From Rhizobium phaseoli (GTDB taxonomy: Bacteria > Pseudomonadota > Alphaproteobacteria > Rhizobiales > Rhizobiaceae): a DNA stretch of 64,000 nt. Below the pieces are notes generated by a model. That model saw only the letters and a list, made by a program, of their open reading frames with translations. It had not been told where the DNA came from and ran no database searches. The position numbers and the translations under genes were made by a program. This document shows, piece by piece, positions 59,212 to 64,000 of the stretch; positions within the stretch are counted from its first letter, which is position 1; the number at the start of each line of letters is the position of its first letter. The DNA is taken from the NCBI RefSeq assembly GCF_003985125.1, contig NZ_ML133577.1, positions 62,001-126,000 on the forward strand, read 5' to 3'.

Positions 59212-59664
59212 CTATTGCTGCTGTTGCGACTGCGCCGGCGGCGGGGTACCGATCTTGTCCAGAACCTTCTTGGCCAAGGCCGGGTCGCTCTGCGCGGCCG
59301 TCAGGATGGAGGAATACTCCTCGACCGAAATCGCGTTGGAGGCTTTGACGGTATCGACCATCTGCTTCTTGGCCTCTTCCTGCAGCTTTTGCTTGGCGGC
59401 CTGGTCCTTCGTCGCGTCGATCTTGGCCGAATATTCCTGCCTGACCTTGTCGACCTGCAGGTAGGCTACGGCAAAGGCCTCGAGTTTCTGATCGCTGACG
59501 ACCGCCGGCGCAGCCGTACCGCCCTGCCCCTGCATCGGCGCCTGGCCCTGCGCGGCCGGCTGCTGCCCTGCCTGGGCCATCTCGACAGCCGAAGCCGGGC
59601 TGAACGCCAGCAGGCTGAAAACCGCAGCGGTCATCGTTGCGACAGGTGTGTAACGAGTGATCAT
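59212..59664 (-). CDS. DUF4168-domain secreted protein
   Basis: A 150-residue protein. A signal peptide (MITRYTPVATMTAAVFSLLAFSPASA) is followed by a Gln/Ala/Pro-rich linker and a compact helical domain. QKLEAFAVAYLQVDKVRQEY, KLQEEAKKQMVDTVKASNAI and EEYSSILTAAQSDPALAKKV are the marks of DUF4168. It ends in a Gln run (QSQQQQ). The function of this domain is unknown; it occurs in exported proteins of many alphaproteobacteria. AAAAAGGAACGAATATG gives the start at 59664. Confidence 0.8.
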   Translation of the reverse strand: MITRYTPVATMTAAVFSLLAFSPASAVEMAQAGQQPAAQGQAPMQGQGGTAAPAVVSDQKLEAFAVAYLQVDKVRQEYSAKIDATKDQAAKQKLQEEAKKQMVDTVKASNAISVEEYSSILTAAQSDPALAKKVLDKIGTPPPAQSQQQQ

Positions 59665-59847
59665 ATTCGTTCCTTTTTCACGTGCGTGATTTGACGGCAG
59701 CAACACCGCCTCGGTCGATCGCTCAGCCGCAGAAAGGCTGGCGAGGTCGCGACGATGAAGCCTGAAATGGGCACGATGCGGCGGTAACGGGGCCATTTGC
59801 TGACGATTAAGCGGCGGCTTTGTGACCGGCGGAGGCCGACGCAAGCC

Positions 59848-60711
59848 CTACCGCGCAAACTTCCTCGCCCCCGCCACGCATAGAATAACGGCGACCGTCA
59901 CCCCCAGCATTGCCCACGTCACCGGCTCGTGCAGCAGGGTGGCGGCGAGCGCCAGGCCGAAGAAGGGCTGGAGCAGCTGCAACTGCCCGACGGCGGCGAT
60001 GCCGCCCTGCGACAGGCCGCGATACCAGAAGATGAAGCCGATCAGCATTGAAAACAGCGAGACATAGCCAAGGCCGACAAGCGCCGGCGTTTCGATGCCG
60101 GCAAAACTCGCCGGTCGGTATAGAAACGCGACCGTGACCATCACCGGCAGCGACAGCACCAGTGCCCAGGAAATCACCTGCCAACCGCCGAGCGTGCGCG
60201 ACAGCCTGCCGCCTTCGGCATAACCGAGGCCGCAGACGAGGACGGCCGCCAGCATCAAGAGATCACCGAGCGGCGACGCGTTCAGCCCCTGCGTCAAGGC
60301 AAAGCCCGCCACCAGCGCACTGCCAAGAATGGAAAAGAGCCAGAAGGCCGGCCTTGGCCGCTCGCCGCCGCGGATGACGCCGAAGGTCGCCGTCGCCAGC
60401 GGCAGGAGACCGATGAAGACGATGGAATGGGCCGAGGTGACATGCTGCAGCGCGAGCGCCGTCAGCAGCGGAAAGCCCACCACGACGCCGAGCGCGACGA
60501 CGACAAGCGAGACGATATCGCGCCCCGACGGCCGCTTCTCACGAAAGGCAACCAGCAGGCAGAGCGCCAACGCCCCGGCGATGGCCGCGCGCGCGACGGT
60601 CAGGAATACGGGATCGAACTGCGCCACCGCGACGCGCGTCGCCGGCAGCGAGCCGCTGAAGATCACCACGCCGATCAAGCCGTTGATCCATCCTGACGTC
60701 ATGCGTTCCAT
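59848..60711 (-). CDS. EamA-family (DMT superfamily) transporter
   Basis: A 287-residue exporter with ten hydrophobic helices and two EamA repeats. The first begins WINGLIGVVIFSGSLPATRVAV; the second starts near LGDLLMLAAVLVCGLGYAEGGRLSR and contains FSMLIGFIFWYRGLSQGG. AAGGAAGAG precedes the ATG at 60711; the longer frame from 61110 runs over the divergent MocR gene and is not real. Such proteins export amino acids or related metabolites. It is divergent from the MocR regulator, which probably controls it. Confidence 0.9.
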   Translation of the reverse strand: MERMTSGWINGLIGVVIFSGSLPATRVAVAQFDPVFLTVARAAIAGALALCLLVAFREKRPSGRDIVSLVVVALGVVVGFPLLTALALQHVTSAHSIVFIGLLPLATATFGVIRGGERPRPAFWLFSILGSALVAGFALTQGLNASPLGDLLMLAAVLVCGLGYAEGGRLSRTLGGWQVISWALVLSLPVMVTVAFLYRPASFAGIETPALVGLGYVSLFSMLIGFIFWYRGLSQGGIAAVGQLQLLQPFFGLALAATLLHEPVTWAMLGVTVAVILCVAGARKFAR

Positions 60712-60783
60712 TATCCACTCTTCCTTCCCGACACCTGCCGTCAAAACCGTCCTCGGCTCTTGGACGACAAGCATGAAAACAAC

Positions 60784-60804
60784 CACTTGAGCCGCGTCAC
60801 TTGA
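60784..60804. promoter_or_regulatory. Direct repeat, candidate MocR binding site
   Basis: CACTTGA occurs at 60784-60790 and 60798-60804 (period 14 bp) between the divergent EamA and MocR-type genes. MocR/GabR proteins often bind direct repeats, but the spacing here is not diagnostic. Confidence 0.35.
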
Positions 60805-60914
60805 ATCAAATTCACAGCGACGCGCTGCGACCTTTATCGGTCGAGACGGATGGCCAGGACAGTGACAGTCTGATACGATTTCGACAAACTGTAATGGTGC
60901 GGAATGCAATACAG

Positions 60915-62315
60915 ATGAACGAAGAACCAGCAGGACGCACACGCGTGGAGATCGTGGTCGCGACGATCCGCCAGCGTATATCAGGGCGCAGCCTGACGCC
61001 GGGCGCGAGGCTGCCCTCGGTGCGGGGGCTGGCGGCGAGCATGAAGCTGTCGACCTCGACCGTCGTCGATGCCTATGAGCGCCTAGTCGCCGAAGGCGCG
61101 ATCCTGGCAAGACCAGGCTCCGGCTTCTATGTCGTCAACCAGGCAGCGCCCTTTGCGCTTGCCGATGCCGGGCCGAAACTCGACCGTGCGGTCGATCCGT
61201 TCTGGATATCGCGGCAATCGCTGGAGGCCGGCGAGAGTGACCTGAAGCCCGGCTGCGGCTGGCTGCCGCCCGCCTGGCTACCGGGCGAAGCCATGCGCCG
61301 CGGGCTCAGAACACTTTCCCGCGCCGATGCGCCGGCGCTTGCCGATTACGGCCAGCCGCTTGGCCTGCCGCCTCTGCGCCAGCTGATCTCGCGGCGCATG
61401 GCCGAGCGCGGCATCGAAGCCTCGCCGGATCAGATCATGTTGGCCGAATCCGGCACGCAGGCAATCGATCTGCTCTGCCGTTTCCTGCTGGAACCGGGCG
61501 ACACGGTGCTGGTCGACGACCCCTGTTACTTCAACTTCCATGCGCTGCTGCGCGCCCATCGGGCCAAGATCGTCGGCGTCCCCTACACTCCGTCCGGCCC
61601 CGATATCGAGCTGTTTGCCCAGGTCGTCGCCCAGGAGCGGCCGCGGCTCTACATTACCAACTCCGCCATTCACAACCCCACCGGCGCGGTTCTTTCCCCC
61701 GTCACGGCCCACCGGCTTCTGAAACTCGCCGACCAGTTCGACCTCACCATCATCGAGGACGATATCTTCGCCGATTTCGAATATACGCCGGCGCCTCGCC
61801 TTGCCGCCTTCGACGGGCTCGAGCGGGTCATCCACATCGGCAGTTTTTCGAAGACCCTGTCGGCCTCGGCTCGCTGCGGCTTCGTCGTCGCCAAACCGGA
61901 ATGGATCGACGGTCTGACCGATCTCAAGATCGCCACCTCCTTCGGCGGCGGCCGGCTGACCGCCGAACTGGTGCTGAACGTCTTGAGCGATGGCAGCTAT
62001 CGCAAACATATGGAGACGCTGAGAAACCGGCTTTCCCGGGCGATGGGCGAGGTGTCGGCCCGGCTGAAAGGCCTTGGCATAACGCCCTGGCTGGAGCCGC
62101 CAGCCGGGATGTTCCTCTGGTGCCGCCTGCCCGACGAAGTCGATGCGGCCGATGTCGCGCGAGCCGCGCTGGAGAGAAAGATCGTGCTGGCCCCCGGCAA
62201 TGCTTTCAGCCTGTCGCAATCGGCGACGAATTTCATGCGGTTCAATGTATCGCAGACGCTGGATGCGAGGGTATTCGAGGTGTTGGGGGACGTGTTGGGG
62301 AGGCAGAGGAGATAA
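60915..62315 (+). CDS. MocR/GabR-type PLP-dependent transcriptional regulator
   Basis: A 466-residue fusion of a GntR HTH (RTRVEIVVATIRQRISGRSL, GARLPSVRGLAASMKLSTSTVV) and a class I aminotransferase fold. The PLP-binding Lys lies in IHIGSFSKTLSASARCGFV, the ring-stacking region is in DPCYFNFHALLRAH, and the phosphate-binding region is SGTQAIDLL. The ATG at 60915 (MNEEPAGRTRVE) is used; earlier ATG codons lack homology. The founder MocR controls rhizopine genes, but this copy lies beside an EamA exporter, 30 kb from the moc-like cluster, so it probably regulates that exporter. Confidence 0.9.
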   Translation: MNEEPAGRTRVEIVVATIRQRISGRSLTPGARLPSVRGLAASMKLSTSTVVDAYERLVAEGAILARPGSGFYVVNQAAPFALADAGPKLDRAVDPFWISRQSLEAGESDLKPGCGWLPPAWLPGEAMRRGLRTLSRADAPALADYGQPLGLPPLRQLISRRMAERGIEASPDQIMLAESGTQAIDLLCRFLLEPGDTVLVDDPCYFNFHALLRAHRAKIVGVPYTPSGPDIELFAQVVAQERPRLYITNSAIHNPTGAVLSPVTAHRLLKLADQFDLTIIEDDIFADFEYTPAPRLAAFDGLERVIHIGSFSKTLSASARCGFVVAKPEWIDGLTDLKIATSFGGGRLTAELVLNVLSDGSYRKHMETLRNRLSRAMGEVSARLKGLGITPWLEPPAGMFLWCRLPDEVDAADVARAALERKIVLAPGNAFSLSQSATNFMRFNVSQTLDARVFEVLGDVLGRQRR

Positions 62316-62328
62316 GAAAGGTGTCGTA

Positions 62329-62389
62329 GAGCACCCGCCTCGTCCTTCGAGGCCCCTGCGGGGCACCTCAGGATGAGGCTCTCTTGAAG
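62329..62389. repeat. Palindromic repeat element
   Basis: gagcacccgcctcgtccttc then gaggcccctgcggggcacct caggatgagg, same core as the repeats at 1554-1594 and, inverted, 44674-44716 (43 identical bases). It lies right after the MocR gene and before the response regulator. Confidence 0.8.
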
Positions 62390-62464
62390 GCCGCGTTCTC
62401 CTTCAGGACCGCTGCGAGCACGTCAGGAAGAGCTATCCTGGGAACCATCGCCGCGCCCCACACC

Positions 62465-62866
62465 TCAAAACGATCGATTGAGCGCCTTATCGTTCTCCAG
62501 GCGCGTCACGCAACCCTCCAGCTTGGCGAGCAGCAGGTCGAAGTCGAGCGGCTTGGTCAGATAGTCGGCAGCACCGGCGCGCAGGCCGGCGAGCGTGTTT
62601 TCCCGGTCGGTCAGCGCCGTTAGCAGGATGAAGGGGATGTTGGAGAGCTCCGGATGATTGATCTGGATTTCCGCCAGAAGCTGGTGCCCGTCCATAACAG
62701 GCATGGAAATATCGCTGATGACGATGTCGGGCCATTTCGACAGTATGATTTCCAGGCCTTCGGCGCCGTTCGAGGCCTCGAGCGTCTTGTAGCCGGCCTC
62801 GCTCAGCTCTTCGACGAGGAGATTGCGGATCTCGACTTCGTCTTCTATGCACAGGACTGTAACCAT
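62465..62866 (-). CDS. Single-domain response regulator
   Basis: A 133-residue CheY-like receiver without an output domain. Acidic pocket: VLCIEDEVEIR; phospho-acceptor Asp in VISDISMPVMDG; Thr in LLTALTD; Lys in YLTKPLDFD. AAGGAAGAGCTC precedes the ATG. It starts 10 bp after the end of the histidine kinase gene and is surely its partner. Having no DNA-binding domain, it may act by protein contact or by passing phosphate on. Confidence 0.93.
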   Translation of the reverse strand: MVTVLCIEDEVEIRNLLVEELSEAGYKTLEASNGAEGLEIILSKWPDIVISDISMPVMDGHQLLAEIQINHPELSNIPFILLTALTDRENTLAGLRAGAADYLTKPLDFDLLLAKLEGCVTRLENDKALNRSF

Positions 62867-62876
62867 GAGCTCTTCC

Positions 62877-64000
62877 TTAAGCTGCGACTTGTTGATCCGA
62901 CAATAGAACCTCTATTGGCAGAGAAATGGTAAATGTTGTGCCCTTGCCAAGCTCGCTCGTCACCACGACGCTGCCGCCGTGCAGCTCGACGACCTGCTTG
63001 ACGAGGTTGAGTCCGATGCCGGTTCCGGCAATGCCCGTGGCGCTGCGTGCCCGGTAATAGGGTTGGAACAGTTTCGGCAGATCATCCGCGTCCATGCCGA
63101 TGCCACTGTCGGCAACGGCGATTTCGACCATCTTTTCGTCAACCCGAGCGCGAACATAAATGTCAGGCGCATGGGGCGAATATTTGACGGCATTCGACAT
63201 CAGGTTGGTAAAGACCTGTTCCATCGCGCTGCGATCGAACGTCAACACGCCGGGTATCGGCTCAAGATCGAGATGGAAGACGTGCGAGCGGCTGAGCTCG
63301 CGCTGTCTGTCGCAGCAGGCGACGAGCAGGGCTTTCAGATCGCCTTCGCTCCGCTTCAGAATGATCTGTCCGGTTTCCAGCCGGCCGCTGGCGAGAATGC
63401 TCTCCATCAGATCGACCATGCGCACGACCGCGCTTCGGATTACTCCGGCCTTTTCGTGAACGTACTCGCCGCTGACATTGGCCGTCGAGCGGCGGAGCCG
63501 CTGGGCGGCGGCGTCGATGATGGCAAGCGGCGTTCGAAATTCGTGCGAGGCCATGGCGACGAACTGGCGCTGGAGCGCGTTTACCTGGCGTTCGTGGGCC
63601 AGCAGGCGGTCCAGCTCGGCCCTTTGCCGTTCGATTTCGGCCGTCCGATCAGCCACCATCTCTTCCAGGTGATTGCGGTGGTGGGTGAGCTCGGCCTGGC
63701 TGTCGATCAGGGTCAGCGACGTACGATGCAGTCCCCGCCCAAGCCAGAACACCGCGGCGATCAGCAGCGCCAGGCAGCCGAGCCCTGCCGGCGCGATCTG
63801 CTGAAGCAGCATGAAGCCAGGCCGGATCGGGTTCCAGATGAGATAGCCGATCGTGCCGCCGTCATGAGACGATACCGGCACCTGCGCCCGTGCGCCGCTC
63901 TTCGACGCGGTAAAATGCATCCCTTCGAGCCGCGCATAATAGGCGATGCTTTCGACAGCCTTTGCGTCGATGAACTTGACCGAGACGGCGATGAACTCCT
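62877..64000 (-). CDS. Membrane sensor histidine kinase, CHASE4-like sensor (partial)
   Basis: The C-terminal about 373 residues of a kinase that continues past the right edge. The sensor end (KFIDAKAVESIAYYARLEGM, HFTASKSGARAQVPVSSHDG, TIGYLIWNP) fits a CHASE4-type periplasmic domain. A membrane helix (GLGCLALLIAAVFWLGRGL) is followed by a coiled coil and the kinase core. The H-box is AMASHEFRTPLAIIDAAA (His), N-box FTNLMSNAVKYS, G1 VADSGIGMDADD, F FQPYYRARS and G2 GTGIGLNLVKQVVELHGG. It ends 10 bp before the receiver gene. The full length cannot be judged here. Confidence 0.9.
   Translation of the reverse strand, partial: EFIAVSVKFIDAKAVESIAYYARLEGMHFTASKSGARAQVPVSSHDGGTIGYLIWNPIRPGFMLLQQIAPAGLGCLALLIAAVFWLGRGLHRTSLTLIDSQAELTHHRNHLEEMVADRTAEIERQRAELDRLLAHERQVNALQRQFVAMASHEFRTPLAIIDAAAQRLRRSTANVSGEYVHEKAGVIRSAVVRMVDLMESILASGRLETGQIILKRSEGDLKALLVACCDRQRELSRSHVFHLDLEPIPGVLTFDRSAMEQVFTNLMSNAVKYSPHAPDIYVRARVDEKMVEIAVADSGIGMDADDLPKLFQPYYRARSATGIAGTGIGLNLVKQVVELHGGSVVVTSELGKGTTFTISLPIEVLLSDQQVAA

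Noticed and set aside
59848..61110. A longer version of the EamA gene, starting at 61110
   Set aside because: The extra N-terminus lies over the divergent MocR coding region and is Arg/Pro-rich. The conserved start is at 60711.
60915..62315. MocR-type regulator as regulator of the moc-like cluster
   Set aside because: The name of the family comes from rhizopine control, but this gene is 30 kb away and divergent from an EamA exporter, with a LacI gene sitting beside the moc-like genes.
1..64000. CRISPR arrays, tRNA and rRNA genes, transposases
   Set aside because: None were seen. No regular spaced repeats, no cloverleaf, no ribosomal sequence and no transposase-like protein was found by reading both strands.

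Overview
The window looks like chromosomal or large-plasmid DNA of a fast-growing rhizobium of the Rhizobium leguminosarum/etli type. This is inferred from content, not from a search. The supporting signs are high G+C, a Bradyrhizobium-style coxMNOP alternative oxidase, a truncated second FtsZ like that of Sinorhizobium, a MocDE-like rhizopine module, a Blh persulfide dioxygenase, and several copies of rhizobial-type palindromic intergenic elements.

Layout. 1-1600: an HlyD adaptor and the start of its ABC ATPase (minus), split by a palindromic element. 1.6-3.5 kb: more such elements, a membrane-anchored AraC regulator and a dienelactone-hydrolase-like protein. 3.5-8.6 kb: cytochrome c plus a caa3/aa3-type oxidase operon (coxM, N, O, P and subunit IV). 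8.7-15.5 kb: MYG1-like protein, membrane protein, Blh, a small secreted protein, short FtsZ, and a VCBS/propeller surface protein. 15.8-23.2 kb: small and stress-type genes, including two genes that appear broken by single-base frameshifts. 23.4-29.0 kb: a LacI regulator and five genes resembling rhizopine (moc) catabolism. 29.2-35.9 kb: a GGDEF-EAL protein followed by a tightly coupled five-gene partner-switching array (degenerate ATPase, STAS-methyltransferase fusion, membrane PP2C phosphatase, ATPase kinase, STAS protein). This is the most novel-looking system in the window. 36-44.5 kb: accessory region with a sialate-esterase-like protein, a Gly-rich secreted protein, a LysE exporter, a large MHYT-PAS-GGDEF-EAL protein with a G-quadruplex motif upstream, and unknowns. 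44.7-48.2 kb: LysR, zinc alcohol dehydrogenase, MFS exporter. 48.2-58.9 kb: remnant of a GH42 gene, an adenylate cyclase with TPRs, then a complete beta-galactosidase/ABC transporter operon with a divergent ROK repressor. 59-64 kb: DUF4168 protein, EamA exporter, MocR-type regulator, and a response regulator with a CHASE4-like histidine kinase running off the end.

How they work together. The cox genes form one terminal-oxidase operon. The moc-like genes suggest import or sensing of a sugar-like compound, oxygenation by a three-part electron chain (reductase, Rieske ferredoxin, di-iron oxygenase) and isomerisation. The 29-36 kb array would relay an extracellular signal, sensed by the PP2C protein, through STAS phosphorylation to a methyltransferase, beside a c-di-GMP enzyme. 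The GH42 operon imports and hydrolyses galactosides under ROK control.

All family calls are from reading protein sequence by eye; no database search was possible.
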